A stretch of 64,000 nucleotides of DNA from Kordiimonadaceae bacterium (GCA_024236295.1 JACKKT010000006.1:124001-188000), one strand, 5' to 3'; positions 19,458 through 29,083 are shown, counted from the stretch's first letter. A program made the numbers and translations. Notes: generated by a model not told the origin, from the letters alone.

Positions 19458-19472
19458 GTTCTTTTTTTGTTC
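19458..19472 (+). promoter_or_regulatory. LexA/SOS box of umuDC (GTTC-N7-GTTC)
   Basis: A perfect direct repeat GTTC-TTTTTTT-GTTC, the alphaproteobacterial LexA operator, ends 10 bp before the umuD ATG. This indicates DNA-damage induction of umuDC by the host LexA. Confidence 0.85.
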
Positions 19473-19482
19473 TAATTGCGGC

Positions 19483-19902
19483 ATGCTTGATTCCATTTCC
19501 TATATTGGCCCCGTTCATTCGGGTCTTGCTCTCTCACTTCCTCTTGCCCCTAGTCGAGTGCATTGTGGCTTTCCCAGTGCTGCTGAAGACTGGCTTGAGG
19601 ATAAGCTGGACCTGAACCAGAAGCTGATTAAAAGCCCGTCCTCTACCTTCCTGTTTCGGGTTGAAGGGGAAAGCATGACAGGGGTTGGCATTAATGACGG
19701 GGACTTATTGATTGTTGACCGCAGTATTATGCCAAAACATGGCAAGGTGGTTGTTGCCATGGTGGGTGGGGATATGACCGTGAAGCGGTTAAATCTTAAA
19801 TCCGATCCCCCGCAGCTTGACCCTGCCAATCCTCATTTTAAATCCATCACTGAAGAATTTACCGTCTGGGGTGTTGTGACCTCATCCATTACCGAGTTAT
19901 AG
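19483..19902 (+). CDS. umuD: UmuD-like self-cleaving SOS protein
   Basis: LexA-superfamily (S24) protease whose RecA-stimulated self-cleavage activates translesion polymerase V. The cleavage site is the Cys-Gly in HCGFPSAAEDW, the nucleophile Ser is in EGESMTG and the catalytic Lys in MTVKRL. From the ATG at 19483 it has 139 residues, the same as E. coli UmuD. The in-frame TTG at 19456 lies at the edge of the LexA operator and would put the operator inside the coding region, so it is rejected. It ends 3 bp before umuC: a classical two-gene operon carried as island cargo. Confidence 0.93.
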   Translation: MLDSISYIGPVHSGLALSLPLAPSRVHCGFPSAAEDWLEDKLDLNQKLIKSPSSTFLFRVEGESMTGVGINDGDLLIVDRSIMPKHGKVVVAMVGGDMTVKRLNLKSDPPQLDPANPHFKSITEEFTVWGVVTSSITEL

Positions 19903-19905
19903 GCC

Positions 19906-21156
19906 ATGTTTGCACTGGTGGACTGTAACAGCTTCTATGCGTCTTGTGAGCGGGTATTCCGTCCCGACCTTATCGGAAAGCCTGTCGTGGTATTATCCAA
20001 TAATGACGGCTGTCTTATTGCTCTCTCCAATGAAGCCACGGCACTGGGTTATAAGATGGGGGATGTGTTCTTTAAAGTCCGTGACGACCTTCTTAAAAAG
20101 CGTGTCGCTGTCTTCTCAAGCAACTATGCCCTTTATGGTGATCTATCAGAAAGAGTGATGAAAGTCCTTGAGAATTACAGCCCTGACCTTGAAGTTTATA
20201 GCATCGATGAAGCCTTTCTGTCCTTAAAGGGATTTAATGACCTGGAGGAACGGGGAAAGCTCATAAAACATGATGTGGAACGCTTAACCGGCATTCCCGT
20301 CTCTGTCGGCATTGCCCCGACCAAGACACTGGCAAAGCTGGCTAACCATGTGGCCAAGAGATTTGAAGGCCAGTGTGGTTCTTACGTCATGGAAACACCG
20401 GACTATGATATTTTAAAACAGATAGCCGTTGATAAGGTATGGGGTATAGGAAGAAGGCTTACAGAGCATCTCAAAGCCTTCGGGGTTCATACGGCCTATG
20501 ACCTTTCACAACTGGCCCCCAGAGCCGTCAGGAAGCGATTCAGCGTGGTAGCAGAGCGCACCGTCAGAGAACTTAACGGTATAAGCTGTATTCCCCTGGA
20601 GGAAGCCCCGCCGCATCCCCAGAATATTATCGTCAGCAGGGGCTTTAAGAACCGCGTCACTACAAAGCAGGACATGGTAGAAGCGGTTTCCTTCTATGCC
20701 AACAGGGCGGCTGAGAAAGCCCGTATCAAGAAGGTCTATGCCTACAGGGTTCATGTCTTCATCCGTACTGATCCTTACGGAAACAGAGCAATCAGTTATT
20801 CAGCAAGTCATGCTGTTATTCTACAGGAAGCGCGTAATGATGCAGGAACCATCATAAGAGCCGCCTTACAGGTACTGGAGGCCATCTATAAGCCAAGACA
20901 TAATTACCAGAAAGCGGGAGTTATGCTCACCGGGCTAGTTTACGACACAGAAAGACAGATTTCCTTTTTTGGCGGTGGACAATCAGACAGGGTAACTGAG
21001 CTAATGAAAACCATGGACAAGATCAATAAAATACACGGCCGTGAAACCATCCGCCCTGCCATATCCGGTACCAACAAAACATGGTTCATGGCAAGAAACC
21101 TTCTCAGTCCAAGGTATACGACAAGGTGGAAGGAACTTAGGAAGGTTTATAGTTGA
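19906..21156 (+). CDS. umuC: DNA polymerase V catalytic subunit UmuC (Y family)
   Basis: Error-prone translesion polymerase, 416 residues, close to the 422 of E. coli UmuC. The palm carboxylates are in FALVDCNSFYASCERVF and in YSIDEAFL. The helix-hairpin-helix/thumb region includes VWGIGRRLTEHLKAFGV, and a little-finger domain with FVHVFIRTDPYG-like wording and a C-terminal UmuC-specific tail follow. It lies directly after umuD under the same SOS box. Carriage on an island implies that transfer brings inducible mutagenesis to the host. Confidence 0.95.
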   Translation: MFALVDCNSFYASCERVFRPDLIGKPVVVLSNNDGCLIALSNEATALGYKMGDVFFKVRDDLLKKRVAVFSSNYALYGDLSERVMKVLENYSPDLEVYSIDEAFLSLKGFNDLEERGKLIKHDVERLTGIPVSVGIAPTKTLAKLANHVAKRFEGQCGSYVMETPDYDILKQIAVDKVWGIGRRLTEHLKAFGVHTAYDLSQLAPRAVRKRFSVVAERTVRELNGISCIPLEEAPPHPQNIIVSRGFKNRVTTKQDMVEAVSFYANRAAEKARIKKVYAYRVHVFIRTDPYGNRAISYSASHAVILQEARNDAGTIIRAALQVLEAIYKPRHNYQKAGVMLTGLVYDTERQISFFGGGQSDRVTELMKTMDKINKIHGRETIRPAISGTNKTWFMARNLLSPRYTTRWKELRKVYS

Positions 21157-21245
21157 TCACTTTAGTAGTTGTAATTTCCCTGTATTAACAGTTCAAAATT
21201 AACAGTTCAAAAACTTTTTTTGTTACGGTTTATGAAAAGAAAATA

Positions 21246-21340
21246 CCAGCAGCGGTACCGAATTGAAAAGGTATCAGAGATTCATATACCCCCCCCTATA
21301 TTTTGAATTGGGGTTTTAAAACTCTGACACTTCCTGCTGG
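21246..21340. other. Nested inverted-repeat structure, unknown
   Basis: CCAGCAG (21246-21252) pairs with CTGCTGG (21334-21340), TCAGAG (21274-21279) with CTCTGA (21322-21327), and a C-run (21289-21296) with GGGG (21310-21313). The three helices nest, so the region could fold as one extended structure. There is no T-run after it, so it is not an ordinary terminator. It may be a structured RNA or a recombination site; unresolved. Confidence 0.35.
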
Positions 21341-21392
21341 TCCTCGAAGCTAAAACATAAGAGATTTAGATACCCCTACGTCTGATTTTGAC

Positions 21393-21418
21393 TGTCTGCT
21401 TCCGACCCAAAGCGGACA
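21393..21418. repeat. Island palindromic repeat, copy 1
   Basis: TGTCTGCTT pairs with AAGCGGACA (one G-T wobble) around loop CCGACCCA. Lies between the convergent umuC and RTX genes. Confidence 0.8.
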
Positions 21419-21477
21419 TTTGAGCAACTAATTTAATTCAACAATCATAATCACTAAAACATTATACTTATTTGATT

Positions 21478-24400
21478 TTACCAAACGATCTTTTCCATAT
21501 TATCAAAATCAAGTGACCCACCATCATCAAATGTTATTGTCCCACCGGCATCACCCGATAGCCATAATTCACCATCTGTGTCGCTTGATACAACAGAACT
21601 CCCATCATCTAAAGTCAGAGTCCATCCTTCGCCGGCTCCTCCACCTTCAAACCCGTTAAGTTCAATTGTATCCATCCAACCACCACCGGCCCCACCGTCA
21701 GCAGTATCATTGCCCATATTTGCCATAAATTCCAGTTGATCGCTTCCGTCACCGCCGTAAAGATAATCATCGCCATCCCCACCAGTTAAGCGGTCATCAC
21801 CGTCACCACCAGAAAGGCGATCATTACCAGCGCCGCCAGAAAGACTGTCCGCTCCTTCGCCGCCAATCAGCGTATCGTTACCGTCGCCACCAGAGAGTTG
21901 ATCATTACTGTCACCGCCGTTGAGATAGTCGTTGCCGTCACCGCCCGTGAGATTGTCGTCACCGCCGTAACCATATTCATAAACGTTTTCAGATGATCCC
22001 GAAGCATCAAACGTATCATCGCCGTCTCCGCCGTAAGCACGTTCAATACTAGATTCCGTCATATCAACCTTGACGCCGTCTTCGCCTTGAACACGAACAC
22101 TATCAGTGCCTTTACCACCATCAATCTTCTTGTCATCGGCATCGACATAAAGCGTATCATTGCCAGCGCCGCCAGAAAGACTGTCCGCTCCTTCGCCACC
22201 AATTAGCGTATCGTTACCGTCGCCACCAGAGAGTTGATCATTACCGTCACCGCCGTTGAGATAGTCGTTGCCGTCACCGCCCGTGAGATTATCGTCACCG
22301 CCGTAACCATATTCATAAACGTTTTCAGTTGATCCCGAAGCATCAAACGTATCATCGCCGTCTCCGCCGTAAGCACGTTCAATACTAGATTCCGTCATAT
22401 CAACCTTGACGCCGTCTTCGCCTTGAACACGAACACTATCAGTGCCTTTACCACCATCAATCTTCTTGTCATCGGCATCGACATAAAGCGTATCATTGCC
22501 AGCGCCGCCAGAAAGACTGTCCGCTCCTTCGCCGCCAATCAGCGTATCGTTACCGTCGCCACCAGAGAGTTGATCATTACCGTCACCGCCGTTGAGATAG
22601 TCGTTGCCGTCACCGCCCGTGAGATTATCGTCACCGCCGTAACCATATTCATAAACGTTTTCAGTTGATCCCGAAGCATCAAACGTATCATCGCCGTCTC
22701 CGCCGTAAGCACGTTCAATACTAGATTCCGTCATATCAACCTTGACGCCGTCTTCGCCTTGAACACGAACACTATCAGTGCCTTTACCACCATCAATCTT
22801 CTTGTCATCGGCATCGACATAAAGCGTATCATTGCCAGCGCCGCCAGAAAGACTGTCCGCTCCTTCGCCGCCAATCAGCGTATCGTTACCGTCGCCACCA
22901 GAGAGTTGATCATTACCGTCACCGCCGTTGAGATAGTCGTTGCCGTCACCGCCCGTGAGATTATCGTCACCGCCGTAACCATATTCATAAACGTTTTCAG
23001 TTGATCCCGAAGCATCAAACGTATCATCGCCGTCTCCGCCGTAAGCACGTTCAATACTAGATTCCGTCATATCAACCTTGACGCCGTCTTCGCCTTGAAC
23101 ACGAACACTATCAGTGCCTTTACCACCATCAATCTTCTTGTCATCGGCATCGACATAAAGCGTATCATTGCCAGCGCCGCCAGAAAGACTGTCCGCTCCT
23201 TCGCCGCCAATCAGCGTATCGTTACCGTCGCCACCAGAGAGTTGATCATTACCGTCACCGCCGTTGAGATAGTCGTTGCCGTCACCGCCCGTGAGATTAT
23301 CGTCACCGCCGTAACCATATTCATAAACGTTTTCAGTTGATCCCGAAGCATCAAACGTATCATCGCCGTCACCACCGTAAGCACGTTCAATACTAGATTC
23401 CGTCATATCAACCTTGACGCCGTCTTCGCCTTGAACACGGACACTATCAGTGCCTTTACCACCATCAATCTTCTTGTCATCGGCATCGACATAAAGCGTG
23501 TCATTACCAGCGCCGCCAGAAAGACTGTCCGCTCCTTCGCCGCCAATCAGCGTATCGTTACCGTCGCCACCAGAGAGTTGATCATTACTGTCACCGCCGT
23601 TGAGATAGTCGTTGCCGTCACCGCCCGTGAGATTGTCGTCACCGCCGTAACCATATTCATAAACGTTTTCAGATGATCCCGAAGCATCAAACGTATCATC
23701 GCCGTCTCCGCCGTAAGCACGTTCAATACTAGATTCCGTCATATCAACCTTGACGCCGTCTTCGCCTTGAACACGAACACTATCAGTGCCTTTACCACCA
23801 TCAATCTTCTTGTCATCGGCATCGACATAAAGCGTATCATTGCCAGCGCCGCCAGAAAGACTGTCCGCTCCTTCGCCGCCAATCAGCGTATCGTTACCGT
23901 CGCCACCAGAGAGTTGATCATTACCGTCACCGCCGTTGAGATAGTCGTTGCCGTCACCGCCCGTGAGATTATCGTCACCGCCGTAACCATATTCATAAAC
24001 GTTTTCAGTTGATCCCGAAGCATCAAACGTATCATCGCCGTCACCACCGTAAGCACGTTCAATACTAGATTCCGTCATATCAACCTTGACGCCGTCTTCG
24101 CCTTGAACACGGACACTATCAGTGCCTTTACCACCATCAATCTTCTTGTCATCGGCATCGACATAAAGCGTGTCATTACCAGCGCCGCCAGAAAGACTGT
24201 CCGCTCCTTCGCCGCCAATCAGCGTATCGTTACCGTCGCCACCAGAGAGTTGATCATTACTCGCACCACCATTAAGATAGTCGTTGCCTCCGTTACCTAT
24301 AATTTGATCATTCTCAGAAGTTCCTCTTAGAACATTGTTTGAATCATCTCCTTCGATAATATTTATGACATTATCATCATTGATTGTAATGTTCAGTGTC

Positions 24401-26667
24401 GAAGTCGAAGTCGCCCCGTCATCATCAACAATCGTTACCTCGAAACTATCTGATCCATTATAATCTGCATCCGGTGTATATTCATAAGATCCATCAGCCT
24501 TAACGGTGATCGATCCGTGTTCAGTATCGAATGTACCTGTATTTTCAACTTCTATTTTGCCATCAACGTCACTGTCGTTCTTTAATACGTTACCGCTAAT
24601 TACTGTGTCTTCCTCGCCACTTATTTTATCATCCGATGCTACAGGTCCATCATTGACATCAGAAACTGACAACTCAAGGGTCGAAGTCGAGGTCGCACCA
24701 TCGTCATCAACAATCGTCACCTCGAAACTATCTGATCCATTATAATCTGCATCCGGTGTATATTCATAAGATCCATCAGCCTTAACGGTGATCGATCCGT
24801 GTTCAGTATCGAATGTACCTGTATTTTCAACTTCTATTTTGCCATCAACGTCACTGTCGTTCTTTAATACGTTGCCGCTAATCACTGAATCTTCATCGCC
24901 ACTTGCTTTATCATCCGATGCTAGGGGACCGTCATTAACATCAGAAACTACTACATTAACTGATTCTGTTGCAGTCGCTATATCAGTTCCATCAACCGAT
25001 TGAGCGGTTACTGTTAATTCAAAACTTCCAGAAAACTCTTCCGGAGCTGTAATCGTAAGACCACCTAGATCCTCCGGTGCCAAGCTCCATGTACCATCCC
25101 CGTTATTAATACCTGCTGACAATTCAGCACCTTCAGGTACATCCGAGATTTGGATCGTGTGGGTTTCAGAACTATCGGTTACGGCAGATTGAATATTTAA
25201 AGATATTCCCGTGTCTTCCGCACCTGTTGCAATAGCACCAAGTTCAACATCACTTGTATCAAAGGACAATGTACCTGACCACGGCATCGTCTCGTAGCCA
25301 TCACTGCCTGGTTTATCGTAAAATGCGTCTTCAGCTTCAATCGTTACACCGCCTGAATAAGTTCCATCACCATTCGCTTCTCCACCGATATTAAGCTTAT
25401 CAACGATCAGGTTGCGGTCTTCGCCTGAAACACCATCACCATCTTTATCCCCGCGACCTTCCCATGCGTCATTTACGAACTTTACGTCGACGCTTGAAAT
25501 ATCGGTTCCCGAAGGAACTTCAACTCGAAAGTTTTCCCAACTTCCTCGTTCGGCTTCAACGGTAAAAGTTTTATGCCCGTTAACTTCGATAGCTTCACCA
25601 TTTACGAATACTTGGAATTGAGGAGAACCAGCTCCAACATCATCCCCATTTTTAGGGTCGTAATGATCACCTGATATTCTAATATTGATCGGTATATCAC
25701 CACTACTTTGAACGCTTAGTGTAGGAGCATCCGCTACGCCAGTAACATCTATATCAAAACTTTGAGCAATACTGTCACTTTCTCCGTCATTCACTGAATA
25801 TTTAAAACTGCCATAATCTTCACCGCTGTCGTTTTCACTTGGAGTGAATGTTAGATTAGCGATATCTGTCGCAGATATTTCTGCACCTTCGGAGATCGGT
25901 GTTCCGTCTACTGTTAGAACACCATTAGTCGGCAATTCAGTAATAGTTATATGATCGAGAAGATCACCATCTGCATCCTCATATTGAAAATCAGAAACTG
26001 AGAATCCATGCGATGAATCTTCGTCGATAGTAATCGAAGCGCCTGAAGTTGTTGGGGCAACATTATCAGGTTCTGGAGAAGCTCCAACGTCGCTGTCAGT
26101 GTTCTCATCGGTTTTTGTTTCTTCAACCGTACCTTCATCATCCTGCTCAGATGATTTCTCGCCCTCTTCATTATTTTCGGGCGCTTGAGAATTAGTGGTT
26201 TGTTCGTTTACAGTTTCCTGTTGAGGTTCATTATTCTCTTCCGAATTAGGCGAGGCATCCTGAGCGCTGGAAGAAAATTCATTCTTTTCATTACCAAATT
26301 CCAATTCTTGGGTCGACCGTCCCGAAGATTGCCGCTCTTGATTTTGGCTTTGTCGCTCTGATGCTGAATTATTATGTAACGTTTGTTGGGAATCGGAAAG
26401 GCCTCCAAAGTCAGCTTTAGGACTTAAATCTCTATCTGTTTCTAAAGTATTAGAGTCAGAAGCTGCTGAATTGGAATCTTTTAGTTCTTCTGCGTTTGCG
26501 CTTTCAACAAAACTTTCGTCTTGTTCTTGTTCGGTTACAAAATAATTTGATAGATTACTATCTTTGTCGCCGTCTAGTTGAGGTTTTTCGTCCTCATAAA
26601 CTTGAGGTTGTCGTTCTTTTTGAACGTGAACATCATTTGAATCGTCGAAAATTGTTTTCTTTGCCAT
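21478..26667 (-). CDS. Giant RTX (hemolysin-type calcium-binding) surface or secreted protein
   Basis: About 1729 residues, very acidic. An N-terminal low-complexity Gln/Glu/Ser-rich region without signal peptide (about 1-215) is followed by a cadherin-like domain (TIDEDSSHGFSVSDF), a calcium-dependent carbohydrate-binding-module-like segment (about 330-430, with VFVNGEAIEV and VKFVNDAWEG), another Ig-like segment, two nearly identical 94-residue VCBS/cadherin-like repeats (about 580-770), seven 112-residue units rich in GGxGxDxLxGG nonapeptides, and a C-terminal tail ending MEKIVW. This is the layout of a type I secretion substrate with an uncleaved C-terminal signal. No HlyB/HlyD genes are nearby. 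ATG at 26667 is preferred over an in-frame TTG at 26682; neither has a good ribosome site. Confidence 0.9.
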   Translation of the reverse strand: MAKKTIFDDSNDVHVQKERQPQVYEDEKPQLDGDKDSNLSNYFVTEQEQDESFVESANAEELKDSNSAASDSNTLETDRDLSPKADFGGLSDSQQTLHNNSASERQSQNQERQSSGRSTQELEFGNEKNEFSSSAQDASPNSEENNEPQQETVNEQTTNSQAPENNEEGEKSSEQDDEGTVEETKTDENTDSDVGASPEPDNVAPTTSGASITIDEDSSHGFSVSDFQYEDADGDLLDHITITELPTNGVLTVDGTPISEGAEISATDIANLTFTPSENDSGEDYGSFKYSVNDGESDSIAQSFDIDVTGVADAPTLSVQSSGDIPINIRISGDHYDPKNGDDVGAGSPQFQVFVNGEAIEVNGHKTFTVEAERGSWENFRVEVPSGTDISSVDVKFVNDAWEGRGDKDGDGVSGEDRNLIVDKLNIGGEANGDGTYSGGVTIEAEDAFYDKPGSDGYETMPWSGTLSFDTSDVELGAIATGAEDTGISLNIQSAVTDSSETHTIQISDVPEGAELSAGINNGDGTWSLAPEDLGGLTITAPEEFSGSFELTVTAQSVDGTDIATATESVNVVVSDVNDGPLASDDKASGDEDSVISGNVLKNDSDVDGKIEVENTGTFDTEHGSITVKADGSYEYTPDADYNGSDSFEVTIVDDDGATSTSTLELSVSDVNDGPVASDDKISGEEDTVISGNVLKNDSDVDGKIEVENTGTFDTEHGSITVKADGSYEYTPDADYNGSDSFEVTIVDDDGATSTSTLNITINDDNVINIIEGDDSNNVLRGTSENDQIIGNGGNDYLNGGASNDQLSGGDGNDTLIGGEGADSLSGGAGNDTLYVDADDKKIDGGKGTDSVRVQGEDGVKVDMTESSIERAYGGDGDDTFDASGSTENVYEYGYGGDDNLTGGDGNDYLNGGDGNDQLSGGDGNDTLIGGEGADSLSGGAGNDTLYVDADDKKIDGGKGTDSVRVQGEDGVKVDMTESSIERAYGGDGDDTFDASGSSENVYEYGYGGDDNLTGGDGNDYLNGGDSNDQLSGGDGNDTLIGGEGADSLSGGAGNDTLYVDADDKKIDGGKGTDSVRVQGEDGVKVDMTESSIERAYGGDGDDTFDASGSTENVYEYGYGGDDNLTGGDGNDYLNGGDGNDQLSGGDGNDTLIGGEGADSLSGGAGNDTLYVDADDKKIDGGKGTDSVRVQGEDGVKVDMTESSIERAYGGDGDDTFDASGSTENVYEYGYGGDDNLTGGDGNDYLNGGDGNDQLSGGDGNDTLIGGEGADSLSGGAGNDTLYVDADDKKIDGGKGTDSVRVQGEDGVKVDMTESSIERAYGGDGDDTFDASGSTENVYEYGYGGDDNLTGGDGNDYLNGGDGNDQLSGGDGNDTLIGGEGADSLSGGAGNDTLYVDADDKKIDGGKGTDSVRVQGEDGVKVDMTESSIERAYGGDGDDTFDASGSTENVYEYGYGGDDNLTGGDGNDYLNGGDGNDQLSGGDGNDTLIGGEGADSLSGGAGNDTLYVDADDKKIDGGKGTDSVRVQGEDGVKVDMTESSIERAYGGDGDDTFDASGSSENVYEYGYGGDDNLTGGDGNDYLNGGDSNDQLSGGDGNDTLIGGEGADSLSGGAGNDRLSGGDGDDRLTGGDGDDYLYGGDGSDQLEFMANMGNDTADGGAGGGWMDTIELNGFEGGGAGEGWTLTLDDGSSVVSSDTDGELWLSGDAGGTITFDDGGSLDFDNMEKIVW
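21820..24276 (-). repeat. Tandem 336-bp coding repeat, seven near-identical units
   Basis: Seven units of 336 bp (112 aa) inside the RTX gene; the same words recur at exact 336-bp spacing. Each unit has RTX nonapeptides plus a non-RTX insert (YVDADDKKIDGGKGTDSV...). A few linked silent and missense variants (SSENV versus STENV, DSND versus DGND) distinguish unit types and recur in non-adjacent units, indicating recent duplication or gene conversion. Confidence 0.93.
24382..24948 (-). repeat. Tandem 282-bp duplication (VCBS/cadherin-like domain)
   Basis: Two nearly identical 282-bp units, each encoding a 94-residue domain with DEDSVISGNVLKNDSDVDG (or a one- or two-residue variant) and SYEYTPDADYNGSDSFEV. 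They lie upstream, in protein terms, of the RTX array. Confidence 0.88.
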
Positions 26668-26786
26668 ATTAAATTTGCCCAAACGTTTTAATATTACCCC
26701 CGTATACGAATACCTGTGGAAGGTAAATTTTTGATTGAGAAATATGGTTAATTAGAAAATTTAATTACCTCGAGAGCAAAATATAT

Positions 26787-26855
26787 TGACTGTCCGCTTT
26801 GGGTCGGAAGCAGTCATATGATGAGTGGCTGCAAACGACCCAAAGCAGACAGTCA
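26787..26855. repeat. Island palindromic repeat, inverted pair (copies 2a and 2b)
   Basis: Two arms of 20 bp (26787-26806 and 26836-26855) are inverted copies differing at one base, with a 29-bp spacer that itself can pair (GCAG...CTGC). The pair lies between the divergently transcribed RTX and TPR genes, so it cannot be a terminator there. Confidence 0.85.
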
Positions 26856-26941
26856 AATATAGTATTGGATAAGACTTTGCAAACAGGCATAAGACTGTCA
26901 TTATCTATAGCAGATATAGATAAGTTAAAATTGGGGTGTAT

Positions 26942-29083
26942 GTGCGAATAATTTCTGTAATTTTTATTTTTATTTACTCTTTCACATTTTCTGCTTTTGC
27001 CCAAATGCCGAAGCAGGACATCTTGAAATATTTGGACGCTGGTGAAATTGACAAAGCTCATCAGGTATTTATGTCCTATGCCCCGCCATATAAGAATATT
27101 GGCAGATCATATATAGCAATGGCAAAATATTTGGGTAAGTCATATCGGCCTTCCCTTTTGAAGATTGCTTATGAGAAAAACCCGAATGACTGGCATACAA
27201 TTATTGAATATGCCAATGCTCTTTTGGAAACTGATGTAGTAGAAAGTGATAAGCTTTTTTACAAAGCGATAGAGAACGGACTTTTGCCTGTTGATTGTCC
27301 CCCTCAATTTATAGGTGAAATTTCTTTTTGCGGCTCAAAATATGAAGCATATAGGTTGAACCGCTGGCACTACAAACAAAATATCGATGCGCAAATAAAT
27401 TTCTTCAAACGAAATCTTGAGATTTTTCCTGATAATTTGAAATTGCAGTATGAACTTGCTCAGTTGTTATATAAAAAAGGGGATTTTGATGAAGCCTTAA
27501 AAGTGGCTGCAAATGTCTCAGCAAAGTCTGACAATGGTTATGAAGCGCAGTATTTATATCTTAGTTACTTATATAATCTTGGATATACAGATAAATTATT
27601 TGCTGAACTCCCACGCATATTAAAAATTAAAAATCAAGAGTTCCACCGGCTGAACGGTGGAGCACTTAGTAACTTTATTTTGTTTTCTGAGGAAAAAGAG
27701 GAAACTCAAAAACTTCTTCTCAAAATAACTGAAACCTTTCCCACGAACCCTTATGTTCAGATGTCATATGGAATGTTTATGGAATATAAGGGAAAGTTAA
27801 ATGAGGCAGAAAAATATTATCGAAAGTCTGTCCCGCTTATGGATACGTTTGATGATTTGAGAGCTGATTTTCTGGATAATTCAAGGTTTTCTCAGGGCTT
27901 AAAAATGACCCCTGAGCTTCGAAAAATTTGGATAGGAAAAAGCAGAAAGGTGTTGAACCGATACATTGATGAAATGATAGGATCAATTATCTATAACCCT
28001 TATTCACTGGTGCGACTGGATAATCATTTTGAAGGTTTGTCAGATACCCACATTCAGAAATTATATGATAAGGAAAGAAACAAACCCGACGTAAAGCCGG
28101 TATTATTCCATGTCTTTGCAGATTATTTTGAGAGAAATAACGTTGAAGTAGCATTAAAGATAATTAAAGAAGGCATTGAAAAATTTCCAAAGGAAAGATG
28201 GCTATACGTTAGCTACATTCAAATTGCTGATATACTGACTGCCTCACAAAGAAAATTGTATGGTATTAATATTACCGAATTAAAAGAAAACTTTTTTCAT
28301 TATCCACCATCAAAAAGTGACTGGTTACCATTTAATTTTGAAAAAAATATTACTGATGAAGAGTTGGAATTTTGGTACAAAATGCGATTGTCTGAATATT
28401 CAAACAATTTCTATGCATATCTTTATTATTCAAATTTTCTAAAGAAAAAAGGAAGGCTGGATGAAGCAAATAACATACTTGACGAAGGTGAGGTTGTATT
28501 AAGGAAGCATTTAAAAAACCACCCCACTGACGCTGACATGGTTGAAAACTTTGCCTTTCTGCTACGTGATAAAGGTAAAATTAATGAGGCTACCCATCAA
28601 TTTAAAAAATTATCAAAAATGGAAAATGGTAGAGCGGACGAAGTCTTACTCAGAAAAGTTTATTATACCGATCAACTGGTCTTGGTTAAAGACTGGAAGG
28701 GAATGATTAAAGCCTTCTTTGAATATTTACAGTTGTTTAAACAGACACAGAAACCCTGGGATGTTTATTATGGTCGAATAAAAGGCAGAGTTGAAGAAGC
28801 ACTTATTTTTAACAATGAAGTTTCGGGTATTGATCAGCTAATAATGGATGAAATTAAAAAATATCCGAATTTATCTCAGCCTTATGAAGACTATGGGGTT
28901 TATTTTTTGAAAAAAGGTAAAACTGAGTATGCCAGGGAAATGTTTAATAAAGCATATGACGATGATTATAGATTACTCGAATATTTAAGAGATATGTATT
29001 TTAAGGAATTGGATGAGGGAAATGTTGAAAATGTTCAAACTCTAAAATCTGTTATCCAAAAAATAATTGAGATGAAATTATAA
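26942..29083 (+). CDS. Exported TPR-repeat protein
   Basis: About 713 residues: an N-terminal signal peptide (IISVIFIFIYSFTFSAFAQ, likely cut after AFA), then helical TPR-like repeats throughout, for example GNALLETD-like helices early, YGMFMEYKGKLNEAEKYYRKSV in the middle, FLKKKGRLDEANNILDEGE and YGVYFLKKGKTEYAREMFNKAY at the end. TPRs mediate protein contacts, so a periplasmic or outer-membrane assembly role is plausible. It is divergent from the RTX gene. GTG codons at 26936 and 26942 are both possible starts; GGGG at 26933-26936 is better spaced for the latter. No enzyme domain is recognised. Confidence 0.75.
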   Translation: MRIISVIFIFIYSFTFSAFAQMPKQDILKYLDAGEIDKAHQVFMSYAPPYKNIGRSYIAMAKYLGKSYRPSLLKIAYEKNPNDWHTIIEYANALLETDVVESDKLFYKAIENGLLPVDCPPQFIGEISFCGSKYEAYRLNRWHYKQNIDAQINFFKRNLEIFPDNLKLQYELAQLLYKKGDFDEALKVAANVSAKSDNGYEAQYLYLSYLYNLGYTDKLFAELPRILKIKNQEFHRLNGGALSNFILFSEEKEETQKLLLKITETFPTNPYVQMSYGMFMEYKGKLNEAEKYYRKSVPLMDTFDDLRADFLDNSRFSQGLKMTPELRKIWIGKSRKVLNRYIDEMIGSIIYNPYSLVRLDNHFEGLSDTHIQKLYDKERNKPDVKPVLFHVFADYFERNNVEVALKIIKEGIEKFPKERWLYVSYIQIADILTASQRKLYGINITELKENFFHYPPSKSDWLPFNFEKNITDEELEFWYKMRLSEYSNNFYAYLYYSNFLKKKGRLDEANNILDEGEVVLRKHLKNHPTDADMVENFAFLLRDKGKINEATHQFKKLSKMENGRADEVLLRKVYYTDQLVLVKDWKGMIKAFFEYLQLFKQTQKPWDVYYGRIKGRVEEALIFNNEVSGIDQLIMDEIKKYPNLSQPYEDYGVYFLKKGKTEYAREMFNKAYDDDYRLLEYLRDMYFKELDEGNVENVQTLKSVIQKIIEMKL

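Larger units (their letters stand above)
21157..21477. other. Intergenic region between umuC and the RTX gene
   Basis: 321 bp between two convergent genes. It contains a perfect 14-bp tandem repeat (ATTAACAGTTCAAA at 21184-21197 and 21198-21211), a nested inverted-repeat structure at 21246-21340, and the first copy of the island's palindromic repeat (21393-21418). No open reading frame of note. Confidence 0.6.

Noticed and set aside
19456..19482. Upstream TTG start for umuD
   Set aside because: It lies at the edge of the LexA operator; the ATG at 19483 gives the standard 139-residue protein.
22423..24330. Series of about 80-aa open frames on the plus strand at 336-bp spacing
   Set aside because: They are antisense shadows of the tandem RTX repeat and repeat only because the DNA repeats.
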